Positions 17,000 to 35,817 of a DNA stretch of 64,000 bases are shown in pieces. Source of the stretch: UBA1127 sp965116355 (GTDB lineage: Bacteria; Chloroflexota; Dehalococcoidia; Lucifugimonadales; UBA1127); NCBI GenBank assembly GCA_965116355.1, contig OZ220679.1:1488001-1552000 (forward strand), given 5' to 3'. The translations under genes were made by a program, and so were the position numbers. How positions within the stretch are numbered: position 1 is the first letter of the stretch; the number at the start of each line of letters is the position of its first letter. Below the pieces are notes generated by a model, which worked only from the letters and a program-made list of their open reading frames with translations, searched no databases and was not told where the DNA came from.

Positions 17000-17907
17000 T
17001 GCGCAGGCGCATCCGGCTTGGGGGGCAGCCGCCCGCGCTCGTCGTGTACGGCGGGCTGGCGCTGGGCGTGTCCGCCGTCTCCTCCGCCGCCGTCATCATC
17101 CGCCTCGCCGACGCCCCGTCGCTGACCATCGCCGCCTACCGGCTCGCGCTGGCGTCCGCCGTTGTCGTGCCCCTGGGCTTGGCGTTCGAGTGGGGCGCGC
17201 TGTCTTCCCTGACGCGGCGGCAGTGGGGACTCGTACTGGTGGCGGCGGTCTGTCTTGCCGCCCACTTCGCCTTCTGGATCGCCTCCCTGGAGCACACGTC
17301 CGTCGCGAGCAGCGTCGTTATCGTCACGTCGAACCCCGTCATGGTCGCCATCGGCGCCGCCCTCTTCCTCCGTGAGCGCAGCTCGCCGAGGGTGATCGCG
17401 GGCATCGCCGTCGCGGTGATGGGCGGCCTCGTCATCGCCCTCGGCGACTGGGACCTCGGCGACCGGCGGCTCTTCGGCGACTTCCTCGCGCTGCTGGGCG
17501 CCGTGGCGGTGGCCGGCTACTACATCGCCGGCCGCAGCCTGCGAGAGCGGCTGAGCATCCTCGGTTACGTCGCGCCCGTCTACGGCACGGCGGCCGTCAT
17601 CCTCGTCGTGGCGGCCCTGGCGACGGGCTCGCAGCTCACCGGCTTCGACGTCGAGGTCTACGGCTGGCTCGTGCTGCTGGCCCTGCTGCCGCAGCTTGTG
17701 GGGCATTCGTCGCTGAACTGGTCGCTCGGCTACCTGCCCGCGACGCTCGTCGCGACGGCCGTGATGGCCGAGCCCATCGGCGCGAGCCTGCTGGCGTGGG
17801 CCGTCCTCGACGAGGCCCCGCCCGTCGCGACGGTGGCCGGCGGCGCGCTGGTGCTGGCGGGGGTGTTCACCACGCTCACCGGCGCGCGCCCGCGGTTGAA
17901 GGCGTAG
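16999..17907 (+). CDS. EamA/DMT-family transporter
   Basis: 302 residues, starting in the TGATG overlap with the preceding gene. The protein is almost entirely hydrophobic, with about ten membrane helices arranged as two EamA halves (roughly 10-140 and 155-295). Family hallmarks are AAYRLALASAVVVPL, SLEHTSVASSVVIVTSNPVMVAI, LFLRERSS, and in the second half NWSLGYLPATLVATAVMAEP with AWAVLDEAP. DMT transporters usually export amino acids or other metabolites. The partner AIR-synthase-like enzyme does not reveal the substrate. Confidence 0.9.
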   Translation: MRRRIRLGGQPPALVVYGGLALGVSAVSSAAVIIRLADAPSLTIAAYRLALASAVVVPLGLAFEWGALSSLTRRQWGLVLVAAVCLAAHFAFWIASLEHTSVASSVVIVTSNPVMVAIGAALFLRERSSPRVIAGIAVAVMGGLVIALGDWDLGDRRLFGDFLALLGAVAVAGYYIAGRSLRERLSILGYVAPVYGTAAVILVVAALATGSQLTGFDVEVYGWLVLLALLPQLVGHSSLNWSLGYLPATLVATAVMAEPIGASLLAWAVLDEAPPVATVAGGALVLAGVFTTLTGARPRLKA

Positions 17908-17925
17908 GCGAGGGGGTGCTAGAAT
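17896..17925 (+). promoter_or_regulatory. Promoter of the tRNA-Asn gene
   Basis: TTGAAG (17896-17901), an 18-nt spacer and TAGAAT (17920-17925), about 34 nt before the mature tRNA end. It overlaps the end of the transporter gene. Confidence 0.55.
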
Positions 17926-17959
17926 AGCGGTTGGGCCGTTCCCCGCGGCCCGGCGTCCT

Positions 17960-18034
17960 TCCCCGGTAGCTCAGTGGTAGAGCGATCGGCTGTTAACCGA
18001 TTGGTCGTAGGTTCGAGTCCTACCCGGGGAGCCA
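17960..18034 (+). tRNA. tRNA-Asn (anticodon GTT)
   Basis: A complete cloverleaf. The acceptor stem TCCCCGG pairs with CCGGGGA. The D arm is GCTCAGTGGTAGAGC. The anticodon stem ATCGG/CCGAT has loop CTGTTAA, giving anticodon GTT. The T arm is GTAGG-TTCGAGT-CCTAC. The discriminator is G, and the CCA end is encoded (18032-18034). It is a single isolated tRNA gene with its own promoter. Confidence 0.97.
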
Positions 18035-18040
18035 GCCACC

Positions 18041-18067
18041 TCTCGTGCCGCGCCTGGCGCGGCGAGA
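18041..18067 (+). terminator. Hairpin after tRNA-Asn, possible terminator
   Basis: TCTCG(TG)CCGCGC pairs with GCGCGGCGAGA around a CTG loop, giving a strong GC stem with a 2-nt bulge. There is no U-run after it, so intrinsic termination is not proven. The adjacent gene comes from the opposite strand. Confidence 0.3.
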
Positions 18068-18126
18068 CCACTTGCGTCTTGCCGGTTGTCCCGCTTGGCG
18101 TCTCGGGTTCCTCTCCACACGCCCCG

Positions 18127-19035
18127 TCACAGCTCCGGCATGTGCGCGAGGAACTCTCGCAGCGCCTTGGCGCACTCCTCCGGTTTCTCCTGGAGCATGA
18201 AATGGGTGGCGTCGGGCACAAAGTCGTAGTGGACGATGGCGACGTGGCTCAGGTCCAGCGTGGGGAGATAGGAGAACGGCAGCGTAGGGTCCGCGCCGAT
18301 GACTTTGAGAGGGCAGCGCATCGCCTCAAAGTCGACGGCAAGGAAGAAGATCCTGGCGTAGTCGGTCATCAGGGCTTCGTACTCCCGCGGGCACCGCAGC
18401 GTAAAGCCCCCGCTGTCCGGGTCCTCCCGCAGCGTCGTCCTCGCCATGAGCTCGTGCCCCCCCGGCACCATGCGCTGGAACGTGGAGACGTATGACAGGA
18501 AGTCGGAGAACTCCTCCAGCGTCCGAAACGTGGTCGCCCTGCGGCGGGTCCTGGCCGCGTTTGTAATGGCAGCCTCGTCGAATCCCTGGTCGGTGACGTT
18601 TGGCTTCCGTATCGGCGGATCGAACATGACCAGCGCGGAGTAAACGCTCCCCATCGTCGGCGAAATGAGCGCGATCAACGACGACATTGAGTGGTACACG
18701 CCGACCTTGGGCTTGGCGCCGAAATGCTCGTCAATGGCCTGCACAATGACGTCGTGGTCGTTCACCAGGGTGGGGATGTTGTGGCGTTCGAGGGCTGTGA
18801 CCTCGTTCCAGCCGTGGTTCCGCAGGTCGTAGACGATGACGTCGAACTCGTCCATCAGCAGGGACCAGAAGGGGTAGTAGAGGTCGATGGCAAGGCCGTT
18901 GCCGTGGCTCATCACCAGCCGCTGCCCATCCGGGTTTCCGTGGCGGCGCACCATGATCGTTGTATCGGCATCCACGGGAACGCCCACCGTCTCCAGCGGT
19001 TCAGGAACGTTCCACGTAAGTCCGGCTTCCGTCAT
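18127..19035 (-). CDS. Alpha/beta hydrolase at the end of the polyketide cluster
   Basis: 302 residues from the ATG at 19035. The oxyanion motif SHGNG is at 43-47, and VIVYDLRNHG near 67-75 is the usual strand before helix B. The nucleophile elbow is the less common YHSMSSL (Ser116), and the catalytic His is probably in PDATHFMLQEKPE near residue 278. It is read in the same direction as, and 41 nt after, the phosphopantetheinyl transferase gene. A role in releasing or trimming the polyketide product is possible, but this is inferred from position only. The fold is not that of a classic type II thioesterase with GHSMG. Confidence 0.82.
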   Translation of the reverse strand: MTEAGLTWNVPEPLETVGVPVDADTTIMVRRHGNPDGQRLVMSHGNGLAIDLYYPFWSLLMDEFDVIVYDLRNHGWNEVTALERHNIPTLVNDHDVIVQAIDEHFGAKPKVGVYHSMSSLIALISPTMGSVYSALVMFDPPIRKPNVTDQGFDEAAITNAARTRRRATTFRTLEEFSDFLSYVSTFQRMVPGGHELMARTTLREDPDSGGFTLRCPREYEALMTDYARIFFLAVDFEAMRCPLKVIGADPTLPFSYLPTLDLSHVAIVHYDFVPDATHFMLQEKPEECAKALREFLAHMPEL

Positions 19036-19076
19036 CGTTGTGCCTGTTCTCCGCCCATGGGAACCAGTGTACCGCG

Positions 19077-19844
19077 TCAGGCCTGACGCAGCCCCTCCCG
19101 AGCAGCGTGTGCGCCCGGCGAGACCGCCGGCTCCGCCTCTGGCACCATCTCGTGTGCAATCGCGGCGGCGAAGTCCGCCGTGCCAAGGTCCTCCACCCAC
19201 CACCGGAAGGCGGGGAGGTGGGGGAACCGGAAGACGGCCGACGGATCGCCGTGAAGCAGGGCCGATGGCACCTGAAAGGTAGATACGTCAAGGCGGAGCC
19301 CCGTTCCAAGCGCCTTGATCAGGGCCTCCTTCACCGTCCACAGCCGGTAGAAGCGCTCCACCTTCGCCTGGCCCGCCGACGACGCCATTGCGGCCTGCTC
19401 GTCCATGCCGAAGACCGTTTCGGACAGCCCGTCGAGGTCGCGCTTGTCGGAGCGCTCCTCCACGTCGATGCCGATCCGCCCATGCGTGGCCAGGGCAATC
19501 AACCCGTGCCGCCCGCTGTCGCTCATGTTGAACTGTATCTCCGCGGGCGAACCGCGCACGACGGCGTAGGGCTTGCCGTACTCCTCCATCTCGAACGTGA
19601 GGTCCGCGTTGTCGCACGACAGCCGCTCGCACAGCATTCGGCGGAGCGCGCCGCGCAGCAGCGTGTACTGCCTGCGTGTTATGGGGAAGACGTACCTCGC
19701 TGCCTTGGCGTGCTCGCGCTCGTCCATCCAGGCATACGCCGACGCTTCCCGGGCAGCGTTGACAGTGAGGTCGACATGGAAGACCTCGGCGCTGCCGATG
19801 GTGCGGAACGGGCTCCACCACGGTTCGGCCGCTGGAATACGCAT
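19077..19844 (-). CDS. Sfp-type 4'-phosphopantetheinyl transferase
   Basis: It transfers phosphopantetheine from CoA to a serine of carrier domains, turning apo-ACP into holo-ACP. From the ATG at 19844 it is 255 residues, the Sfp length. Diagnostic motifs are RIGIDVEE (residues 123-130, Mg-binding Asp/Glu) and WTVKEALIKALG (169-180). Upstream, RRQYTLLRGALRRML and the KPY-to-FNMSDS stretch match the Sfp N-terminal half. It lies between the discrete ACP and the hydrolase, so it most likely activates both that ACP and the internal ACP of the large synthase. A TATAAT box directly before the start suggests it can also be transcribed on its own. Confidence 0.93.
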   Translation of the reverse strand: MRIPAAEPWWSPFRTIGSAEVFHVDLTVNAAREASAYAWMDEREHAKAARYVFPITRRQYTLLRGALRRMLCERLSCDNADLTFEMEEYGKPYAVVRGSPAEIQFNMSDSGRHGLIALATHGRIGIDVEERSDKRDLDGLSETVFGMDEQAAMASSAGQAKVERFYRLWTVKEALIKALGTGLRLDVSTFQVPSALLHGDPSAVFRFPHLPAFRWWVEDLGTADFAAAIAHEMVPEAEPAVSPGAHAAREGLRQA

Positions 19845-19857
19845 GGAAGATATTATA
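19845..19857 (-). promoter_or_regulatory. -10 box set for leaderless transcription of the phosphopantetheinyl transferase
   Basis: A perfect TATAAT at 19852-19857 (minus strand) is 7 nt before the ATG at 19844. The same geometry is seen before the HNH gene. No convincing -35 box was found. Confidence 0.5.
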
Positions 19858-19985
19858 GCGTCTATGGGCGGTCTCGACTCGCGCACACAGGACGCCCGCC
19901 GCTCTGCCCCCAGGTGTGCTGCAACTCTCGATTCTGCCTCACTTTGAGGGCCCGAGCGACGGGCTGTCGCTTGCCTGCGCGTTGG

Positions 19986-20231
19986 TTAGGCCGCGGCCTT
20001 GTCCAGGTACTCGATCAGCGCCCTGAGGGTCACCAATTCCACGCAGTCGCCCTCGGTCATCTCGACGCCGAAATCCTGGGCGACCACCTTCATGAAGGCG
20101 ACGAAGTCAACCGAAGACACACCCGCTTCACCAAGGTGCGTGTCCAGTTCGAGCTTGGGGCCAATTGGCTGCCCGTCAACTTCCAGGTTGTCGTCGACAA
20201 GCTTCCTGACGCGCTCTTCTGTCGTTGCCAT
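19986..20231 (-). CDS. Discrete acyl carrier protein
   Basis: 81 residues. An acidic helical protein with the carrier motif GEAGVSSVDFVAFM; Ser40 (the second of the pair, followed by V-D) is the expected phosphopantetheine site. The downstream VELVTLRALIEYLDK helix completes the four-helix pattern. It lies 149 nt after the polyketide synthase gene on the same strand and 141 nt before the transferase gene. Because the last synthase module has no carrier domain, this protein is the obvious candidate to serve it in trans (inference). It could alternatively carry a starter unit. It has no fatty-acid-synthesis genes around it, unlike a housekeeping acpP. Confidence 0.92.
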   Translation of the reverse strand: MATTEERVRKLVDDNLEVDGQPIGPKLELDTHLGEAGVSSVDFVAFMKVVAQDFGVEMTEGDCVELVTLRALIEYLDKAAA

Positions 20232-20380
20232 ACCGATACTCCCTTCATGTATATGAGGATACCGCGTAAGAGTAACAAAGCGGATTTAGCTGGTCAACTT
20301 CAAAAGCGCACATTTGCCTATGAACTTAGTGCGTTTTCTTGCTCCTGCAAAAGTGCAAAACTATGTCTCGCCCTGCGCTC

Positions 20381-30637
<10,257 letters not shown>

Positions 30638-30725
30638 ATGGTAAAGCCGCTCTCAAAAGCATGGCTTGTTGAGACCATAAGCGATGTGCGTTTCGCCTTA
30701 CAGTCGCGCCCGCTTTGACGGTACA

Positions 30726-30731
30726 AGTATA
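30726..30731 (-). promoter_or_regulatory. Candidate -10 box of the polyketide cluster
   Basis: TATACT on the minus strand, in an AT-richer 158-nt gap between the permease gene and the synthase gene, about 90 nt before the presumed TTG start. No clear -35 box. The rest of this gap shows nothing else recognisable. Confidence 0.4.
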
Positions 30732-30795
30732 CCAACAGCGTGCACGAAAACCGCGTGTCTCAATTAGGTATCAGTTAGGGAGGAGAGGCCGAAAA

Positions 30796-32567
30796 CTACC
30801 GCTGGGGCGGCGCCACCCGCAGCGACACGATCTCCGTCTCGAAGTACTGGCGGTGGCTCACGGACGACGCGTAGTGCCGCATGAGCCGCAGCGAGACGTC
30901 GCGCTCCACCGCCGTCTCAAGGTCCGGCGCTCCCAGCTCCGTTTCCGCCGGAAGCGGTTTCGACAGCAGCGCGATCCGGTCCTCGAGGTTGTCCGCGCCG
31001 CCGCCCACGCTGATGAACTCCAGCTCCGCCGCGGGCCCCGCGCTGCCGATGTCCACCACCAGCCGCCGGCGCCGTTCGCCGGTGTCGTCCTCGTGCCCCT
31101 CCTGCAGGACCAGCATCGTCTCCTCGGAGGCGGCCTGTACCCGGGCCGTCATCTCCGGGCTCCAGCCCCGGCCCGCCGCGAATCGCTCCACGAAGTCGTT
31201 CACTCTGGGCAGCTCGTCCATGCTCAGGTCCACCTGGAGGCGGCTCCGCCGCTGCCGCCGGAACTCCGCCAAGACCGTGAGGAGCACCAGCGCCAGGCCG
31301 CCGCCCGTCAGCGCCTTCTGCAGCACCGCCTCCCACAGGTCGCCGACCGGCAGCGGCAGCAGCCCCGTCTGCAGCCCGATCCCCACCGTCAGCGCCGTCC
31401 CGATCACGAGGCTCGTCCGGTAGTCGGGCGCGTCCTGGACGATCAGCTTCATGCCCTCGACGATGAGCGGCCCCACCAGCAGGATCATGTACACGGCTAT
31501 CACCGTGTCGGGGATCCCCAGCAGCAGGCTCCACAGCTTCGGGAAAAACGCCGCCGCGACAATGAGCGCGCCCGTGGCGACGGCCACCTGCCGGGACGCG
31601 CAGCCCGTCTGCTGCGCGAACGCGACGCCCCGCGGGCTCGTGGTGATGGGCATCACTGCGGCAAGCCCCGACGCCACGTTCACCACCCCCGTCACTGCCG
31701 CCGCGCCCTGCACCCGCCGGAAGTCCATCGCCCGCGGCGTCCGCCACGAGACCCGCTGCGTCGAAAGTGTGACGGAGCTCCCTTGCAGGACAAGGACCAC
31801 GGAGAGGAAAAGGAAGACCGGGAGCAGCGCCCAGAAGGTGGCGTCGAAGCTCAATGCCAGCCCCGGCCACCCCTCCAGCGGGAGGCCCGCTATGGCCGCC
31901 TCCTTCGCGGGCTCGAAGTCGTAGATGCCGAAGAATGCGCCCGCGACCGAGCCCGCCACGATGCCAATGATGGAGGCCCACACCCGCCACGTGGCCGACC
32001 CCCGGATCAGCAGCCCGAGAATGACCGCGAAGGTCACCAGGATACACACTGGCCCCGCCGCCTCGTGCGCCCCTCCGGCACGCTGTCCAGGTTGCGGAAC
32101 AGCACCGGCGCCAGCGTGATCATCAGCAGGATGAGGATGGCCCCGCTGACCGCCGGCGTGATGATGCGCCGCAGCAGCGACATCCGCAGCGACAGCGCGA
32201 TCTGGAACACGCCGGACACCAGCACCAGCGCCGCCAGCGTCCCCGTCCCGCCCTCCTGCAGCGCGAGGATGCAGAAGGGGATGGTCGTGGGCGACGGGTA
32301 CGGCACGATGAACAGCCCCGCGCCCAGGGGGCCCACCCGGAACGCCTGCACGATCGCCCCGGCCCCGTTGACGATGAGCATGGCGAACACCGCCCACGCG
32401 GAGAACGCGGCGGAGCTGTCCGCCGCCTGCGCCAGCAGGATGGGTATCAGCGCGATGGGCGCGATGGCCAGCAGCGCGGACTGCACCCCCAGCCCCGCGG
32501 CGAGGAGGCGCGGCGGCCGCTCGTCGATCTCATACCGAGGGAAGGAGGAGGTCGCTTCGATCGTCAT
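30796..32567 (-). CDS. NCS2 (xanthine/uracil) permease fused to a HATPase-like domain; frame broken near 32070
   Basis: The ATG at 32567 opens MTIEATSSFPRYEID, and about 165 residues of membrane protein are read before the frame fails in a run of four C's (32070-32073; four G's on the coding strand). One extra base there would join FRNLDSVPEG to AHEAAGPVCILVTF, giving about 590 residues in all. About 12 membrane helices cover residues 20-430, with the NCS2-like ITTSPRGVAFAQQTG stretch. After that, from about 455 (MDELPRVNDFVERFA) to the end, there is a soluble domain like the RsbW-type ATPase fold: RVQAASEETMLVLQEG then ERDVSLRLMRHYASSV. Substrate: nucleobase by family, not proven. The break could be a real pseudogene mutation, a programmed shift or an assembly error. 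Confidence 0.8.
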
Positions 32568-32878
32568 GCACGGACTTCGGCGCGTTGCCCAGCGGCAACC
32601 GGGCGCCTGCCCCCCTTCCACAGACTTCGCGCCCCGCTGCGGCCCTGTGCTTGTTGGAATCGACAGCGGCGCGAGACGCCGTGCGATTATAGTGCACCCG
32701 CTGCCCTCAACCAAATTGGATGTTGCGGACACCGTTGACGGGCGCGCGACGTGGGGCGATGGTACCATTGGGCAAGGAGGGCGCTCCTCAGGCCGCAAAG
32801 CGAGTAGAACGGCGCGCGCTTGAGGCGACCGGCACTGTGAACGGAAAGCCGGAGCGAGGCGCTCCAGGGAGGCGCCGC
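32568..32878. other. Divergent control region between permease and Rieske oxygenase genes
   Basis: 311 nt without a gene. Minus strand: TTGGTT, 17 nt, then TATAAT (32686-32691) is a good promoter for the permease, leaving a ~110-nt leader in which I see no purine-riboswitch core. Plus strand: TTGACG at 32735-32740 with only a poor -10 near 32758, then a GGGAGG ribosome-binding site just before the oxygenase ATG. Confidence 0.5.
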
Positions 32879-34183
32879 ATGGAGACAACGGACTTCATCA
32901 TCGATGACGCTGAAAAGGGCATCTTCCGCTACCACCGTTCCTCGATGACCTCGCCGGGTGTCCTGGAGCTGGAGAGGGAGCGTATCTTCGATCGCTGCTG
33001 GCTCTACCTGGGGCACGAATCGGAAGTGGCGGAGCCGGGTGACTACCGACGGCGCGACGTCGCGGGACGGCCGCTGTTCTTCGTGAGGGGCAGGGACGGC
33101 GAGGTGCGGGTGTTCCTGAACACCTGCCCGCACCGCGGCGCCGTGGTGTGCCGCCGTGATGAGGGCAACGCCGCGATATTTCAGTGCTTCTACCACGCTT
33201 GGACCTTCAACACGGAAGGAGAACTTCTGCGGAGGCCCGACGAAGCAGGCTACAGCGAGGGTTGCGACCGGGCAGAGATGGGGCTCCGGCCGCCCCCCCG
33301 CGTCGACAGCTACCGCGGCTTCTACTTCGTCAGCTTCAATCCGGACGTTGAAGACCTCTGCACGTACCTCGCCGGCGCAAGAGAGTACATCGATCTCATA
33401 GCCGACCAGTCCGAGGTCGGGTTGAAGATAAGCCGCGGTTCCAACGACTACACCGTGCGTTCGAACTGGAAACTGCTGGTCGAGAACGCGATGGACAGCT
33501 ATCACCTGCTGCCTCTGCATTCCACCTACTTCGACTACATTTCCACTCTCGCCAAAGGCACACCGGGAGAGGCCTCCTTCGGCAACTGGCCGCCCGGCGT
33601 GGTCCGGCTCCTGGGCAACGGCCATCTGGTCCAGGAAAGCGCCGGGCTGGCCGGCCGCACCGTCGCCCATTGGCACCCCTCCCTGGGCGAAGACTCCAGG
33701 GAAGAGATAGAGGGCATCCGTGAGCGGCTGGTAGAGCTGCACGGAGAGGAGAGGACCCATCAAATAGCCGACGTGAACCACGCCCTCCTCATCTTTCCGA
33801 ACCTGCTCATCAACGACTTCATTTTCACCATCATCCGGGTTTTCGATCCCACTGCGCCGGGCAGTACGGCGTGCACTGCCTGGAACCTGGTGCCCGGAGA
33901 GCACAGCGCGAACTTGCTTGCCCGCCGTCTGGACAACTTCATCACGTTCCTGGGCCCCGGGGGCCTTGGGACCCCGGATGACACGGAGGCGGCTGAATCG
34001 TGCCAGGCGGGCTTTCAGGCTGGCGAAATGGTATGGTCCGATATTTCCAAGGGCATGCACCGCGTATCTTCGACTGCCGATGAGTTGTCGCTGCGGGCCT
34101 TCTGGCGGCACTGGCACGGCCTCCTGAGGGGCCTCGATGCGGTCGAGGTGGCGGATCAGGTACCCGGCGGAAAGGACAACTGA
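32879..34183 (+). CDS. Rieske non-haem iron ring-hydroxylating dioxygenase, alpha subunit
   Basis: 434 residues from the ATG at 32879 (GGGAGG upstream). The N-terminal Rieske [2Fe-2S] domain has CPHRG (Cys83, His85) and CFYHAW (Cys103, His106). The catalytic domain has the mononuclear iron site in NAMDSYHLLPLHSTYFD (His209, His214, with Asp206 as the likely bridging residue). Such enzymes add both atoms of O2 to aromatic or related substrates. The beta subunit gene follows after 3 nt and an SDR gene after that. Together these look like a degradation set (oxygenase plus dehydrogenase). No ferredoxin or reductase is nearby, so electrons must come from elsewhere. The substrate is not predictable. 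Confidence 0.93.
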   Translation: METTDFIIDDAEKGIFRYHRSSMTSPGVLELERERIFDRCWLYLGHESEVAEPGDYRRRDVAGRPLFFVRGRDGEVRVFLNTCPHRGAVVCRRDEGNAAIFQCFYHAWTFNTEGELLRRPDEAGYSEGCDRAEMGLRPPPRVDSYRGFYFVSFNPDVEDLCTYLAGAREYIDLIADQSEVGLKISRGSNDYTVRSNWKLLVENAMDSYHLLPLHSTYFDYISTLAKGTPGEASFGNWPPGVVRLLGNGHLVQESAGLAGRTVAHWHPSLGEDSREEIEGIRERLVELHGEERTHQIADVNHALLIFPNLLINDFIFTIIRVFDPTAPGSTACTAWNLVPGEHSANLLARRLDNFITFLGPGGLGTPDDTEAAESCQAGFQAGEMVWSDISKGMHRVSSTADELSLRAFWRHWHGLLRGLDAVEVADQVPGGKDN

Positions 34184-34186
34184 AGG

Positions 34187-34681
34187 ATGCAGGCACGCGA
34201 TTCCCGCTCCATCAGGGAAGAGGTCGAGGACTTCCTCTACGAAGAGGCCGCGTTGCTGGACGAGTGGCGCCTGGACGAGTGGTTTGCCCTCTTTACCGAG
34301 GATGCCACGTACGTGGTCCCCACGCCCGACCTGCCGGGAGCGGACCCTGCACAGGACCTGGTCTTCATCAACGATGACATCGTGCGCCTTCGGGCAAGGG
34401 TGCGGCGCTTGAAGGGCCGCCACGCGCACCGGGAATACCCCTGGTCCCGCACCCGTCGCTTCATCAGCAACGTCCGTGTGGAGGAGACCGGCGAAAACGA
34501 CCTGCGGGTGACCGCCAACGCCCTGGTCTACCGCTTCCGCAGCGGCGAGGACGCCCCGTACGTCGGTCACTATGAGTACAGGCTCAAGCGCGTCGACGGA
34601 GGGTTCATGATCACCTACCGCCGCGCAGTCCTGGACCATGAGTCCTTGGCGCACCACGGCGCAGTGAGCATCATCTTCTAG
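34187..34681 (+). CDS. Ring-hydroxylating dioxygenase, beta subunit
   Basis: 164 residues, starting 3 nt after the alpha-subunit stop. A cystatin/NTF2-like fold protein with the typical opening VEDFLYEEAALLDEWRLDEW, LFTEDATYVVP, then RTRRFISNVRVEE and a closing YRRAVLDHE strand. The beta subunit has a structural role in the alpha3beta3 hexamer. The length and sequence fit the benzoate/biphenyl dioxygenase small-subunit family. Confidence 0.92.
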   Translation: MQARDSRSIREEVEDFLYEEAALLDEWRLDEWFALFTEDATYVVPTPDLPGADPAQDLVFINDDIVRLRARVRRLKGRHAHREYPWSRTRRFISNVRVEETGENDLRVTANALVYRFRSGEDAPYVGHYEYRLKRVDGGFMITYRRAVLDHESLAHHGAVSIIF

Positions 34682-34806
34682 CGCTGGGGGTATGCCCCCA
34701 GCCCCCCGTCCCTTGACACGCCGCACCCCGTCCCGTAGCTTCCCCTGAGCCGAGACTGCAGCCTGATCGAGCTGTGTCGACCGGCACACCAGCGTGGAGG
34801 AACATC

Positions 34807-35709
34807 GTGGGCAAGCTTGACGGCCAGTCTGTCATCGTCACCGGGGCCAGCCGCGGCATCGGCGAGGCCATCGCCAAGTGCCTCGCCGCCGAGGGCGGCC
34901 GCATCCTGTGCGTGGCCCGCACCCTCTCCGAGGGCAGCCACGACATGACCACCTACATGCGCGACCAGGGCCGGCCCGGCGAGCCCAACCAACCCTTCCC
35001 CGGCTCCCTTGAGGGCACCGTCGCCGCCATCCGCGAGGCCGGCGGCGAGGCCACCGCGCTGGCCGCCGACCTCGCCGACCCCGACGAGTGCCGCCGCGTC
35101 GTCGACGAGGCCCGCCACACCTACGGCCCCGTCGATGTCCTCGTCAACAACGCCGCCCTCGCCGTCTTTCTGCCCGTCGCCGAGTTCCCTTACGACAGCT
35201 GGATCCGCAGCTTCCAGATCATCGTCCACGCCTCCTTCGTCCTGAGCCAGGCCGTGCTGGAGGACATGGTGCCCCGCAAGAGCGGCGCCATCGTCAATAT
35301 CTCCTCCGGCGCCGCTATCGGGCCCGGCAGCGCCCCCTACGCCCAGACGACTTCCTACGCGCCCGCCGTCACCGGCTACGGCGCCGCCAAGGCCGCTCTC
35401 GAGCGGTTCACCCAGGGTCTTGCGCAGGAGGTCAGGGACGACAACATCGCCGTCACCGCCCTCTCGCCGTCGATCATCGTCCCCACCGCCGGCGCCGTCT
35501 TCCACGGCGGCTCCCGCTACATCGGCGACGAGAACGGCGAGCCGCCCGAGTGGATGGCTCAAGCCGTCTTGCTCCTCGCCTCTGAGCCCCACGACAAGAT
35601 GAACGGCATGGTGACCTACAGCCAGAAAATCCTCCTGGAGCACGGCGTCATCCAGAAGGGCGTCGGCACCGGCGTGGACCGCCCCGGCAGCGGCTACAGC
35701 CAGATCTAG
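34807..35709 (+). CDS. Short-chain dehydrogenase/reductase (SDR)
   Basis: The GTG at 34807, with GGAGG six bases upstream, gives 300 residues; the earlier GTG at 34774 has no such site. The Rossmann motif TGASRGIG is at about 12-19, and NNAAL follows the central strand. The catalytic set is NISSGAA (Ser) and YGAAK (Tyr/Lys). An insertion after the second helix (MTTYMRDQGRPGEPNQPFPGS) is longer than usual. It lies 125 nt after the dioxygenase pair on the same strand. It may oxidise the cis-diol made by that enzyme, though the gap leaves co-transcription open. Confidence 0.9.
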   Translation: MGKLDGQSVIVTGASRGIGEAIAKCLAAEGGRILCVARTLSEGSHDMTTYMRDQGRPGEPNQPFPGSLEGTVAAIREAGGEATALAADLADPDECRRVVDEARHTYGPVDVLVNNAALAVFLPVAEFPYDSWIRSFQIIVHASFVLSQAVLEDMVPRKSGAIVNISSGAAIGPGSAPYAQTTSYAPAVTGYGAAKAALERFTQGLAQEVRDDNIAVTALSPSIIVPTAGAVFHGGSRYIGDENGEPPEWMAQAVLLLASEPHDKMNGMVTYSQKILLEHGVIQKGVGTGVDRPGSGYSQI

Positions 35710-35731
35710 GGGCCCCCCTCGCACCGTGCGG

Positions 35732-35737
35732 TACAAT
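35732..35737 (+). promoter_or_regulatory. Candidate -10 box of the zinc-ribbon gene
   Basis: TACAAT about 80 nt before the GTG at 35818. Its transcript leader would contain the family A repeat at 35751-35793. Confidence 0.35.
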
Positions 35738-35750
35738 GTCCCCGAGCGGC

Positions 35751-35793
35751 CGTCCTGAGCCTGTCGAAGCCTGTCCTGAGGTTCTCGAAGGGG
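35751..35793. repeat. Family A repeat, tandem form
   Basis: CGTCCTGAGCCTGTCGAAG followed directly by CCTGTCCTGAGGTTCTCGAAGGGG: two half-units side by side. It lies between the SDR and the zinc-ribbon gene. Confidence 0.75.
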
Positions 35794-35817
35794 GGAGGCC
35801 GCCGGAAGGGGGCGGCA

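Noticed and set aside
18127..19203. 358-residue version of the cluster hydrolase
   Set aside because: The first 56 residues are Gly/Arg-rich and overlap the 3' part of the transferase gene; the MTEAGLTW start at 19035 fits the family.
19077..19886. Upstream start for the phosphopantetheinyl transferase at 19886
   Set aside because: The extra 14 residues are not family-like, and the TATAAT box lies between the two starts.
32568..32690. Purine riboswitch before the nucleobase permease
   Set aside because: No purine-aptamer core or terminator/antiterminator pair could be found in the ~110-nt leader.
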